Shown here one piece after another: positions 9,133 through 16,806 of a stretch of DNA of 64,000 nucleotides; within the stretch, counting starts at the first letter, position 1; the number at the start of each line of letters is the position of its first letter. A program made the position numbers and the translations under genes. The notes under the pieces were generated by a model. It was not told where the DNA came from. It worked only from the letters and a program-made list of their open reading frames with translations, and did not search any database. Location: contig JBMNLS010000002.1 of assembly GCA_050952935.1 (NCBI GenBank), forward strand, positions 682,001 through 746,000. Reading direction: 5' to 3'. Source of the DNA: UBA6115 sp050952935 (GTDB lineage: Bacteria > Bacillota > Clostridia > Christensenellales > Aristaeellaceae).

Positions 9133-9870
9133 TTACTTTATTCCGAGGATGTTTAAGATGTTTTCTCCAAGAATTTTATTTCGTTTTTCATTATCTTCAA
9201 CACCAACACGTATTTTTTCTAACTCAACTCGTTCATCCATATACGGACTATCACTTCCCCATATAATTCGCTCAGTTTCAATTGTTGACAGAGCATCGCG
9301 TAGTTGCTGCGAAGTTGCGGCAGTCTGGTCGAGGATAATGTTTTTGTTACGTTGAGCAACTCGAATCGCTTCATCAGCAAGATTTCTAAACCCGGAATGT
9401 GAGATTGTAAGCTTTAAATTCGGGTAGTACTTTAGAATTTCTTCACATTGAAGTGGAGTTGAGGAAACATCGTCACCTGTGTGAACCATGAGCATTAGTT
9501 CTTCGTCTTCACATGTACTAAAACACTCATGCAATAATTCAAAAGAATTGATATTAAAGCCTTCTGATGGCGCTCTAAGCTTTATTCCACGAGCACCCCA
9601 ATCTTTCCATAAACGGATTTCATCTTTAATGTTTTTATGTCGCCAAGGATTAAACATAACATAAGCAATTAATCTATCCGAATGCTCACGTGCACAACGA
9701 CAATGCCATTCAATATCGTAATTGAAAATCATTGGTAGAATAATTGACATATCTACACAGTCACGGTCCATATCTCGCAACAACGCATCTGGCGTATATC
9801 GTACGTCCAGGTGACAAGAAGGCCCCCAAGCAACTCCAAAATGAACATGAGCGTTAACTATTTTGCTCAT
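9133..9870 (-). CDS. Amidohydrolase family protein, paralogue of the downstream gene
   Basis: A 245-residue Amidohydrolase_2-type barrel with NAHVHFG (HxH metal pair), a Lys in GIKLRAPSEG, LTISHSGF and GSDSPYM. The start at 9870 is chosen because AGGAGGT lies 4 nt upstream; a longer frame to 9915 has no ribosome site and would overlap the regulator gene more deeply. The real overlap with the XRE-cupin gene is 17 nt. Similarity to the next gene extends over the whole length (for example LLRDMDRDCVD against LLRKMDKAGID). Confidence 0.85.
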   Translation of the reverse strand: MSKIVNAHVHFGVAWGPSCHLDVRYTPDALLRDMDRDCVDMSIILPMIFNYDIEWHCRCAREHSDRLIAYVMFNPWRHKNIKDEIRLWKDWGARGIKLRAPSEGFNINSFELLHECFSTCEDEELMLMVHTGDDVSSTPLQCEEILKYYPNLKLTISHSGFRNLADEAIRVAQRNKNIILDQTAATSQQLRDALSTIETERIIWGSDSPYMDERVELEKIRVGVEDNEKRNKILGENILNILGIK

Positions 9871-10492
9871 CACAACCTCCTGTAATGCTTGTAGTTGTAG
9901 TTTTGGGATGCGCATAAAAGTATGGCGGTGTTGTTACACACATCATCTTTGCGATTTTGTCTTTAGAAATGTTGATAAACACATGATTTTTTGAACAATC
10001 ATTTAAATAATAGCAATCACCTTCGTTCATTATAAAACTATTTCCATCAACAATCATCTTAAACGTCCCAGAAACAACATAGAACACCTCCTGTCCATTG
10101 TGAGAATATGGTTGTGGTTCTTTCTTATTGTTAGTAGCGCAAAGAGAATGTATGCATACTTCCATGATGTTATTTGAGTTAAAAGCAGATAAAAATTCTA
10201 TCTCTAGATTGTTCTCACCAATATTTGTTAATCGATGCCTTTCATTTACTCGAACAAGCTTATATTGCTCATCATTGTTGTTATCTTCTCCAAGCAATCT
10301 GCTAAGTGTTACATCAAGTGCATCGGATATTTTCTTGAGTGTTGTCAAGGAAGGAATATTCTTTCCATTCTCTATTTGAGACAAGAAGCTAATGGATACA
10401 CCTACTTTGCTCGATAGATCTTTCAGTGACATTTTTCTGGCTTTACGGATTGTTTTAATGTTGCTACCAAGATTTGTCGTAATAGTTACCAT
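9854..10492 (-). CDS. XRE-family regulator with cupin sensor domain
   Basis: A 212-residue transcription factor. Residues about 8-65 form a lambda-repressor-type helix-turn-helix (IRKARKMSLKDLSSKVGVS, then SFLSQIENGKNIPS). Residues about 110-190 form a cupin barrel (HNGQEVFYVVSGTFKMIVDG, NEGDCYYLNDCSKNH). This layout is shared with PuuR-type regulators, in which the cupin binds a small ligand. It is the first gene of the catabolic operon and probably controls it and itself; a palindrome 62 nt upstream is a candidate operator. Confidence 0.88.
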   Translation of the reverse strand: MVTITTNLGSNIKTIRKARKMSLKDLSSKVGVSISFLSQIENGKNIPSLTTLKKISDALDVTLSRLLGEDNNNDEQYKLVRVNERHRLTNIGENNLEIEFLSAFNSNNIMEVCIHSLCATNNKKEPQPYSHNGQEVFYVVSGTFKMIVDGNSFIMNEGDCYYLNDCSKNHVFINISKDKIAKMMCVTTPPYFYAHPKTTTTSITGGCDEQNS

Positions 10493-10553
10493 TTTTTTCT
10501 CAAACTTTCAAATAAAATTGATGACAAATTAAAACTCATTCTACAATAAACAC

Positions 10554-10569
10554 GTAAACATAAGTTTAC
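10554..10569. promoter_or_regulatory. Candidate operator palindrome upstream of the XRE-cupin gene
   Basis: GTAAACATAAGTTTAC is a perfect 6-bp inverted repeat with a 4-nt spacer, about 62 nt before the start of the regulator gene. Size and position suit a dimeric XRE repressor, but no second copy was found and no convincing promoter is visible with it. Confidence 0.35.
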
Positions 10570-11227
10570 TAATAATAAAAATAGAACAGCCTCTTAACTT
10601 AAGATTAAATTTAGACTAAAAAGTAGTCGTTGTCAATATTTCTTTTGTTTTTGGTTTGTACTAGTTTGTAGGGATAGTGGGTGAGAAAGAGAAAAAAAGA
10701 GAAGAGAAAGAGTCATATTCGGATGGAATGTTATTATTCCACAATATTCTTGAAAGAACTCTTTCTCTATAAGCAAGTATTACTCAGGACATGAAGTGCC
10801 GACAAGTCTTGATAAACTTTACTTTCAAGTACGATGTTAGCAGGATATCCAGGAAACACAACAGAACACGATCTTACATCTTTTTCCAGTTGAACCATTA
10901 TGATAGCACACAGGAATGCCTTATTTGTCGTTCTCGGAGACCATACAGTCATCTCAACCAACACACCAAGGAAGAAATTGCCTTGCTACGGAACATGTAT
11001 AGTGGGAAGAACAGAAAAGAGTCAATCAACATGAACGAAAAGCAGTAAAGCAAAGTTATTTGGTGTTATGTATTTTCTACCTGGTTAAGTAGCCACAGTA
11101 CGGCCTGCTCTATAGCGCTCGTATGACCTGTATTGTTTTTTCAATGCAATTTTGCCTATACTTCCGTATTAGGTTACATGATTGCATAAAAGGGTGATAC
11201 AGATTACAGAAAGCACGTCGGTTCGAT
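10570..11227. other. AT-rich stretch with little coding content
   Basis: Apart from the transposase fragment at 10773-11048 this stretch has no gene I can support. It contains a purine-rich run (10681-10712) and an 11-bp inverted pair (10703-10713 with 10758-10768) enclosing a second small hairpin (10724-10741). It looks like degraded mobile DNA. Confidence 0.5.
10773..11048 (+). pseudogene. Degraded N-terminal fragment of an IS481-like transposase
   Basis: The frame encodes a helix-turn-helix region like the N-terminus of IS481-type integrase-like transposases: TQDMKCRQVLINF, YDVSRISRKHNRTRSY and SRRPYSHLNQHTKEE are recognisable family stretches. It then ends after a short unrelated tail, and the DDE catalytic domain is absent. 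There is a stop just upstream in frame and no good start. It is therefore a remnant of an insertion element. Confidence 0.55.
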
Positions 11228-11773
11228 TTATAATACCTTGATCATAAAAAGCTCTTTCAACATGGTTCCATCCTTCAGGCAAATAGCATTTGGCAGTTCT
11301 CCCACTTCAATGAAACCCATTTTTTCATACAGTTTTCTTCCCCGCTCATTGCCTTCAATGTAAGTCAGCTCAAGTTGACAAATTCCCTTTTTTCTGGCAA
11401 TCGAAATCATCTCTTGAAACATTACAGTACCAATTCCAATGCCCCAGTATTTTTTGATGATAGCAAGAGCTATACCGCCACGATGAGATGTTTTGATACG
11501 TTTGCGAAAACTGATTTCGCAATTGCCGACAATTTTGTTATTGACAATGCAAACAATCATCAAGTTGCTCTGAGAAGAGTTGATACCATTGAGGAATTGA
11601 GCCACTTGCTCAACGGTTTCATCACATTCTTCCGGATAACGAAGTATGAAGTTGGTCTCCGATGCACAGGTTTTCACGAAATCCATCATTTCAGCTGCAT
11701 CATGAACCACTGGGCTTCTGAAAAGAGCCTCTTGTTCGTTTTTAAGATATACTTTTTTTGGAGCGAAAATCAT
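11228..11773 (-). CDS. GNAT-family N-acetyltransferase
   Basis: A 181-residue single GNAT domain. The acetyl-CoA motif A is seen as KKYWGIGIGTVMFQEMI, preceded by the beta-strand with IALAI, and motif B by NERGRKLYEKMGF. These enzymes transfer acetyl from acetyl-CoA to an amine; the substrate is unknown. The ATG at 11773 is preferred because TGAGG precedes it by 6 nt; an ATG eight codons earlier has no ribosome site. It stands alone between mobile-element DNA on both sides, so it is probably accessory cargo. Confidence 0.85.
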   Translation of the reverse strand: MIFAPKKVYLKNEQEALFRSPVVHDAAEMMDFVKTCASETNFILRYPEECDETVEQVAQFLNGINSSQSNLMIVCIVNNKIVGNCEISFRKRIKTSHRGGIALAIIKKYWGIGIGTVMFQEMISIARKKGICQLELTYIEGNERGRKLYEKMGFIEVGELPNAICLKDGTMLKELFMIKVL

Positions 11774-12094
11774 ACGCAACCTCACATAACCATGCAATCA
11801 TTTTAGAATCAACATACACACACAAATCATTTTCAACACCAAGCTATATTTTCCTCTGAACTACCCATTAATTCTGGACTGGAAAGTACTTTTATAATCC
11901 AAATATTAGCGGTTCTCATGTGCTACCTCCGCAAAAGGCCTTGGTTTGCCTGTAACCACCGCTGTAGCGTCCTAGAAGCCCCATAGACAGCTTATAGATT
12001 GTTTTGCGGGAAAACCCCTTCGGCTTCGAATTCAAGAGCGCTGTAGAGCCTTTAAAGAGTCAATTTAAGAATCAATATGAAACATATCCTTTGG
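11774..12094. other. Noncoding stretch beside the integrase
   Basis: No supported gene. The left attachment end of the integrated element should lie here if the integrase borders its element end. I looked for a copy of the 3' end of tRNA-Pro (15930-15960) and did not find one. Confidence 0.4.
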
Positions 12095-13279
12095 CTATAT
12101 TGCCAATGCTTCATCAAGTTTGTCAGCAGCTTCCGTATCTCGGGATTTCAGAGCATGGGCATAGACGTTTAGAGTTGTTGAGGTATCAGCATGACCTAGT
12201 CGCTGGGAAACGGTTCTAATGTCCACTCCTTCAGCAATCATCATTGTCGCGTTGTAATGACGCAGTGAATGTAAAGAAACCTTAGGCAATCCATTTGTAA
12301 TGAGAAAATTCTTGAACCATCCTGATATTGTATCCGGGTACATGGGCGATCCATTCCAAGCAGTAAAGAGTCTGTCAGAATCAATCCATTGATCACCAAG
12401 CTCTGATCTGATCTTATTTTGCCAACAGCGATATTCTTGAAGCATTTCACATGCATTTCTGCTCAGCGTAAACTTTCGCCTACCTGATATGGTCTTCGGA
12501 TCCTTCGTTATGATTGTTTTGTTCCCAACATATTGCGAAGTCCTGACAATTTTCATTTGGCGAGTCTCAAAATCTATATCTTTCCATTCCAGCCCCATTA
12601 ATTCTCCACGTCGCAATCCGGTATATAGGAGTAACATTATCATCGTACGATACTGAATTGGGGAGTCGTTCAGAAGAACTATCATTTGCCTGATCTGCGA
12701 TTCATTAAGTATTTTGGTTTCCTTATGTTCCAATTTTGGTGGATCAGCCTGATTGGCGACATTATTTTCAACTAGCTGCCATTTTACAGCATAGGACAGA
12801 ATATTAGAAATGAGTCGATGGTGCTCCAAGATTGTTTTGGAAGACAAGGTAGCACCTTTTATTGGTTTACCTCGAAAATCATGTTTGATTCCTTCTTCCT
12901 TCAGATTGCTATAGAAGCTGTTCAGATGTAGCGGTTTGATGTTTTTTAGCTTCTTGTGACCAATTGCCTTATTAATTCTTTTTAGGAGATATTCATAGCT
13001 GGTTACAGTTTTCGGAGCTAACTTCTGCTTTGCGTATTCATTCATCCATTTTTGCGACAACATTTCAAAGCTCATATTGCCATCATAATAATTACCACTT
13101 TTTACCTCCTGTTCAAACAGGACCTTTTGTCGCTCCAGTTCTTTTTCTATTTGTCTTTGTGTCATTCCCTCAGGTGGTGTCCACGTCATAGATTTATCAA
13201 TCCGCTGTGCTTTACTGTTTAACCCACAAAATACCCTGATTTGATAACTGCCGTTCTTACGTTTTCTTACAGATGCCAT
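12095..13279 (-). CDS. int: Tyrosine recombinase (integrase) of a small integrated element
   Basis: A 394-residue phage/ICE-type integrase. There is an N-terminal arm-binding domain (RKNGSYQIRVFCG), a SAM-like core-binding domain (WMNEYAKQKLAPKTVTSY) and a C-terminal catalytic domain. Catalytic residues are visible: Arg in YTGLRRGELMGL, His-x-x-Arg in HSLRHYNATM, and His plus the nucleophile Tyr in GHADTSTTLNVYAH. The start at 13279 follows AAGGAGG with 6-nt spacing. It is transcribed with xis and rep on the minus strand. It would integrate and, with the excisionase, excise the element. Confidence 0.92.
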   Translation of the reverse strand: MASVRKRKNGSYQIRVFCGLNSKAQRIDKSMTWTPPEGMTQRQIEKELERQKVLFEQEVKSGNYYDGNMSFEMLSQKWMNEYAKQKLAPKTVTSYEYLLKRINKAIGHKKLKNIKPLHLNSFYSNLKEEGIKHDFRGKPIKGATLSSKTILEHHRLISNILSYAVKWQLVENNVANQADPPKLEHKETKILNESQIRQMIVLLNDSPIQYRTMIMLLLYTGLRRGELMGLEWKDIDFETRQMKIVRTSQYVGNKTIITKDPKTISGRRKFTLSRNACEMLQEYRCWQNKIRSELGDQWIDSDRLFTAWNGSPMYPDTISGWFKNFLITNGLPKVSLHSLRHYNATMMIAEGVDIRTVSQRLGHADTSTTLNVYAHALKSRDTEAADKLDEALAI

Positions 13280-13434
13280 TGTGTCCTCCTTAACCATTTG
13301 TGTAGTAAAGTTTTGATAGTTAACTCCCCCTAACTAATTTATTGACTTCTTTTTGCTTCTTTAGTCAATTTAGAAGAGTTTGATAGTTTTTTATTGCTTT
13401 TCATGATGTTTTCCTTCTCCATCAATATAGAAGA

Positions 13435-13461
13435 GGGCTTGCCAGGACTCCAAGCAAGCCC
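13435..13461. other. Hairpin between xis and int
   Basis: GGGCTTGC pairs with GCAAGCCC over an 11-nt loop in the 228-nt gap between the excisionase and integrase genes. An 11-bp direct repeat CCCCCTAACTA occurs beside it (13459-13469) and again just before int (13326-13336). These may set int expression or bind Xis; neither is proven. The gap also has a weak frame encoding a short basic peptide, not called as a gene. Confidence 0.45.
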
Positions 13462-13507
13462 CCTAACTATATGAATTTCCATTTGTAAAGAAATTCCTCC
13501 TAATCCA

Positions 13508-13747
13508 TTAGGCAATTCTCCTAATGATCCCAATAGTCTCAGTTTCATCTGAATCAGGATGATTGTTACCCGTCTGTAGGTATTGAAGTAGTTGGTCATA
13601 ATCGATGAGCGTCTTTCGACCTATCCGAACTGCCGGAATATCACCGGTTTTAACGATTCTACGCAAAGCACAAAGGGTGATGGCTGTTTCAGGGTCATCC
13701 TGCTTCAACTGTTTGAATGCTTCCTGGATTATTCGCAGTCTTGCCAT
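13508..13747 (-). CDS. xis: Excisionase-like helix-turn-helix protein
   Basis: A 79-residue protein with a winged helix of the MerR/excisionase type (ALRRIVKTGDIPAVRIGRKT, DYDQLLQYL), the same architecture as small excisionases of conjugative elements. It should bind bent DNA at the element ends and steer the integrase to excision. AGGAGG precedes the ATG by 9 nt. Its start overlaps the stop of the preceding small gene. The order xis then int on one strand is typical. Confidence 0.75.
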   Translation of the reverse strand: MARLRIIQEAFKQLKQDDPETAITLCALRRIVKTGDIPAVRIGRKTLIDYDQLLQYLQTGNNHPDSDETETIGIIRRIA

Positions 13748-14022
13748 TGGTCATTTCCTCCTTCCGAACTGATACATTCAAGATAATCATCAAGAGTTTG
13801 TAGTCGGGTACCAAATCTCTCGGATTCATGTAAATAATACTCTTCGTCAATGTGAATCTCCTCAAGCGGGAAGCACCGGGAACTTATGTATTTGGTTCCT
13901 ACTGCGATCCCGACTACTTTATTATCACTGAATGTGAAGTGAATGATGCAGCCTTTGTATACCTGTCCGGTCACATTACACATACTCGTAACGTTTTCCT
14001 TACCAATAATTTTAATAATCAT
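13729..14022 (-). CDS. Small element protein of unknown function (paralogue A)
   Basis: A 97-residue protein not assigned to a named family. It is clearly related to the gene just upstream: both begin with a short strand ending IIGK, then share a pattern with IHFT followed by an acidic turn and a VG/VAT-x-K strand, so they are tandem duplicates. The start at 14022 follows AAAGGA with 8-nt spacing. The C-terminal part is longer and more acidic than in its paralogue. It probably belongs to replication or maintenance functions of the element, given its place between rep and xis (inference). Confidence 0.6.
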   Translation of the reverse strand: MIIKIIGKENVTSMCNVTGQVYKGCIIHFTFSDNKVVGIAVGTKYISSRCFPLEEIHIDEEYYLHESERFGTRLQTLDDYLECISSEGGNDQWQDCE

Positions 14023-14038
14023 AATATCATTCCTTTCA

Positions 14039-14284
14039 TTAATTCGCGTTTTCAATGGGTGCAAGCTTTATCACAAAGTTATTGAACTCTTCAAGCTCAT
14101 ATTGGTTTCCAACAATTATCTGGTTTGGTGAGCGATAATTGGCACCAACCCATTTTGTTGCTACTGCTTTACCTTCGACACTCTTATCTTCATAGGTGAA
14201 GTGAATGACGCAATCGGTAACCCTTTGCCCTGTTTTCTTGTTCAGCCTAGAAGTAAGACGTTTACCAATAATTTGAATTTTCAT
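14039..14284 (-). CDS. Small element protein of unknown function (paralogue B)
   Basis: An 81-residue, mostly beta-strand protein paralogous to the gene that follows it (13729-14022). Shared landmarks are IIGK at the N-terminus, CVIHFT against CIIHFT, and KAVATKW against IAVGTKY. Its ATG overlaps the rep stop codon by one base (TAATG), so it is translationally coupled to the replication gene. Confidence 0.65.
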   Translation of the reverse strand: MKIQIIGKRLTSRLNKKTGQRVTDCVIHFTYEDKSVEGKAVATKWVGANYRSPNQIIVGNQYELEEFNNFVIKLAPIENAN

Positions 14285-15255
14285 TATTTTTTCTCCTTAT
14301 AATTTGTATTATCGTCAGAGATTCCAACCACAGATGGCAGAATTTCACTTGATTTTGTTCGATTGCTGTTGAACTGTTGGTATAGCACAGCATTGAGTTC
14401 CTGAATGTTTCCCAGCTCATCTTCAGTCACAATTTGCTTTGTAGAAGTGTAGACTTCCCTGGAATTACCTACCAGCTTCATAGCCTCACCATAGGGCATT
14501 TTCTTTGCCTTGGGCCTGATTATGCCTTTTGAGCAGGAATAGAATCTGAAGTTGGGTGGGTAGAATTTGAACCGAGCACCCTTGACTATTGCCTTCCATC
14601 CATTAGGATTTTGTTCTGGACATTCTGCATTTTCGAAGGCATCATAGTCAGTGAACATTGCAGAAAAGTAAGCACCGATATTATCTGAAGATGGCATCTC
14701 GCTTACATGGATCAATCCTAATCCCCATAGATCACGCAAATGATCGTAGTCAACATACAGTAACTTACCATTCATCAGCTTTACCAGGAGATGGATGTGC
14801 CAGCGGCCAGCATTTTGTGGTTCAAGGATCCTGATATACTCACAGCCTGGATAGTGATATGTAAATCTTGACCAGAATCGTGAGAAATCCTTAGCTACTT
14901 TGGTGTAGTCTTGTTCGTTATAGTTGTAAGTTAGTGTGATGTGCAGTTCTGATTGATGGTCACCAATAAAATTTGCATTGATAACTCTACGAAGGTCAGA
15001 GAATGTCTTTCGTAGTCCTTGATGGTTATTAAGCCTTTTTGAAGACTTTTTGTATGTGATAATCTCACCGGTTTTAAGATTGACACACCTATCCTTATCC
15101 AGACGCCTGTAATTTGAGATAACAGGAGATGGAGGTATTTTAACTGTAATAATCTCGTTGATATTACCTGATGAGATAACCTTACACATATGGTTACTAG
15201 AAACAGTAAAAGTTTTACCCTTTAGGTTCTTAATAGTTACATTCTTCTTTTCCAT
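14284..15255 (-). CDS. rep: Rolling-circle replication initiator-like HUH protein
   Basis: A 323-residue protein with the features of rolling-circle Rep proteins. There is a first motif HITLTYNY, an HUH metal-binding motif in RWHIHLLVKL, and a downstream helix with a candidate nicking Tyr (IGAYFSAMF). HUH proteins nick one strand at an origin and stay covalently linked through Tyr. The start at 15255 follows AAGGAG by 8 nt; a GTG three codons earlier overlaps that ribosome site. In a chromosomal element with int and xis it suggests a circular intermediate that replicates by rolling circle. A relaxase role is an alternative reading. Confidence 0.8.
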   Translation of the reverse strand: MEKKNVTIKNLKGKTFTVSSNHMCKVISSGNINEIITVKIPPSPVISNYRRLDKDRCVNLKTGEIITYKKSSKRLNNHQGLRKTFSDLRRVINANFIGDHQSELHITLTYNYNEQDYTKVAKDFSRFWSRFTYHYPGCEYIRILEPQNAGRWHIHLLVKLMNGKLLYVDYDHLRDLWGLGLIHVSEMPSSDNIGAYFSAMFTDYDAFENAECPEQNPNGWKAIVKGARFKFYPPNFRFYSCSKGIIRPKAKKMPYGEAMKLVGNSREVYTSTKQIVTEDELGNIQELNAVLYQQFNSNRTKSSEILPSVVGISDDNTNYKEKK

Positions 15256-15894
15256 TAAACTCACTCCTTAGAAATTTCTGTTATTAAAGTTCTCTCCGTT
15301 CATATTGGATGATGCCGAAATAATCTTTCGAAAATTAAAGCGGCAATAATCAAGAATAATAAGAAGGAATAACTTTTTTGATGGTTATGTCTCATCCTGA
15401 TTTTGTATGCAGGTTTGTTGAGACTCGATACAGTTTCGGCGATGCTTCACATAGTGAGACGGGCTTTTTAAATTTCCTTCTGTTCAACCCTCTCTTTAGT
15501 GACTTGCTGTTTCTAAACTTCCATGTTACTACCTCCTAATGTTTTGTCTTTCAGCTGCTAGACACTAGTAATAACGATTTTGCTCTCAAAAAACAGCCGT
15601 TTTTTTAATGTTTTTTGGTAATAAATTTTTTAGGCATAGGAAATATGTTGATATGACTGGATATTTGATAGTTGTTGAATATTAGATATGATAAAAAATT
15701 CGGTCGTTGTAAACGTAGAAAACCTAGTGGCAAGTTGATTCTTTAAAAAATCAAGATTGCTTCTTCTGACCAATTGGTAATGGCTGAATATGTCCTAGAA
15801 CATTGTATTATCATCAATTTTCACTCATTTTCACCTAATCGGAGGCCCAACGGAGGCCCAAATGTTCAATTGACGTAAAAAAGAGATAAATAAA
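15256..15894. other. Noncoding right end of the element, candidate origin/attachment region
   Basis: No gene is supported. Upstream of rep lies a stem-loop (15389-15424: GTCTCA with TGAGAC enclosing CCTG with CAGG), the sort of structure found at rolling-circle double-strand origins. Near the right end are phased direct repeats (listed separately). The stretch is AT-rich up to the tRNA terminator. Confidence 0.45.
15818..15861. repeat. Phased direct repeats beside tRNA-Pro, candidate integrase arm sites
   Basis: TTTTCAC occurs at 15818-15824 and 15828-15834 (10-bp period), followed directly by CGGAGGCCCAA at 15840-15850 and 15851-15861 (11-bp period). One-helical-turn spacing next to a tRNA 3' end and at the far end of an int-bearing element suggests arm-type integrase or Xis sites. 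Confidence 0.5.
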
Positions 15895-15925
15895 AAAGCC
15901 CCTAAACGCGGTGATTAAAGGCTTT
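15895..15925 (-). terminator. Intrinsic terminator of the tRNA-Thr/tRNA-Pro transcript
   Basis: On the minus strand AAAGCCTTT pairs with AGGGGCTTT (two wobbles) and is followed by further T residues, four nucleotides after the tRNA-Pro CCA end. Confidence 0.65.
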
Positions 15926-15929
15926 CTGA

Positions 15930-16006
15930 TGGTCGAGGTGACAGGATTTGAACCTGCGACCTTTTGGTCCCGAACCAAACGCGCTACCAAACTGCGCTAC
16001 ACCTCG
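15930..16006 (-). tRNA. tRNA-Pro (anticodon CGG)
   Basis: A full cloverleaf on the minus strand: 7-bp acceptor CGAGGTG/CACCTCG, anticodon loop TTCGGGA giving CGG, T-loop TTCAAAT and an encoded CCA end. The 3' end faces the AT-rich island, the usual arrangement when an integrase uses a tRNA gene as target. Confidence 0.95.
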
Positions 16007-16007
16007 A

Positions 16008-16083
16008 TGGAGCCAATAAAGGGACTCGAACCCTTGACCTGCGGTTTACGAAACCGCTGCTCTACCAGCTGAGCTATATTGGC
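16008..16083 (-). tRNA. tRNA-Thr (anticodon CGT)
   Basis: Cloverleaf with acceptor GCCAATA/TATTGGC, anticodon stem GCGGT/ACCGC around loop TTCGTAA (anticodon CGT), T-arm AAGGG/CCCTT with TTCGAGT, and an encoded CCA. One base separates it from tRNA-Pro, so they are co-transcribed. Confidence 0.95.
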
Positions 16084-16104
16084 ATACCCTAACGGGCAAG
16101 GCGT

Positions 16105-16133
16105 ATTGTAGCACAGCAAGGGGGAAGCGTCAA
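16105..16133 (-). promoter_or_regulatory. Promoter of the tRNA pair
   Basis: On the minus strand TTGACG (16133-16128), a 17-bp spacer and TACAAT (16110-16105) lie about 22 bp before the tRNA-Thr 5' end. This is close to the vegetative sigma consensus. Confidence 0.75.
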
Positions 16134-16214
16134 ACAAAAACGGCATAGAAATCCATGTGGCGCCTTTTAATCCGGAACAGGCTGATTTGATGGGTGTTTT
16201 CCTGTCACGCTTCA

Positions 16215-16243
16215 TTGACAATGAGGCGCTGGGTTTGTATGAT
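16215..16243 (+). promoter_or_regulatory. Promoter of the cyclophilin-zapA-U32 operon
   Basis: TTGACA (16215-16220), a 17-bp spacer and TATGAT (16238-16243) lie 34 bp before the chosen cyclophilin ATG at 16277. This supports the internal ATG over a longer frame starting at 16157, which would begin upstream of the promoter. Confidence 0.7.
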
Positions 16244-16276
16244 TTGGCTATCATTATTAATGTTTGGAGGCATCAC

Positions 16277-16801
16277 ATGACACAAGGCGTTCATCCCACT
16301 TTTGTGATCACCATGGAAGACGGGCGGGAGATGGCGGGCGAGCTGTATCCGGAATATGCCCCGCAAAGCGTGGCCAATTTCATCGCGCTGGCCAACCAAG
16401 GCTTTTACGATGGGCTGATTTTCCACCGGGTGATTCCCGGCTTCATGATCCAGGGCGGTTGCCCCACGGGCACCGGCATGGGCGGCCCCAGCTACCGCAT
16501 CAAGGGTGAGTTTTCCCAAAACGGCATCAACAATCCGCTGAGGCACAGCCGCGGGGTGCTCAGCATGGCGCGCAGCATGCACAAGGATTCCGCCGGCTCC
16601 CAGTTTTTTATCATGGTGGCGGATGCTCCCCATCTGGACGGCGCTTACGGGGCCTTTGGCAAAGTCACCAGCGGGCTTGATAAGGCGGATGATATTGTGT
16701 CTGCCAAGCGTGACCGCAACGATAAGCCCCTCACTCCCCAAACCATCAAAACCATCCGGGTTGATGCTCTGGGCCAGGACTGGCCGTTTGAGAGGATGTG
16801 A
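16277..16801 (+). CDS. Peptidyl-prolyl cis-trans isomerase, cyclophilin type
   Basis: A 174-residue cytoplasmic cyclophilin catalysing prolyl isomerisation during folding. The active-site stretch FHRVIPGFMIQGGCPTG, the GSQFFIMV strand and the W/H pocket region (here PHLDGAYGAFGKV) are present. The start at 16277 is chosen because GGAGG lies 6 nt upstream and a good promoter lies between it and the alternative start. It ends inside the first codons of zapA. Confidence 0.93.
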   Translation: MTQGVHPTFVITMEDGREMAGELYPEYAPQSVANFIALANQGFYDGLIFHRVIPGFMIQGGCPTGTGMGGPSYRIKGEFSQNGINNPLRHSRGVLSMARSMHKDSAGSQFFIMVADAPHLDGAYGAFGKVTSGLDKADDIVSAKRDRNDKPLTPQTIKTIRVDALGQDWPFERM

Positions 16802-16806
16802 TAGGG

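Noticed and set aside
11774..12094. attL as a copy of the tRNA-Pro 3' end
   Set aside because: I compared the region with 15930-15960 and found no matching run, so I do not claim an attachment pair.
12004..12219. 71-codon plus-strand frame overlapping the integrase 3' end
   Set aside because: It overlaps the integrase antisense, lacks a ribosome site and resembles nothing.
13339..13599. 86-codon frame between xis and int
   Set aside because: No good ribosome site, crosses a hairpin, overlaps xis and has no family features; left as a weak possibility only.
16157..16276. N-terminal extension of the cyclophilin gene
   Set aside because: The internal ATG at 16277 has GGAGG at ideal spacing, and a near-consensus promoter sits inside the would-be extension.
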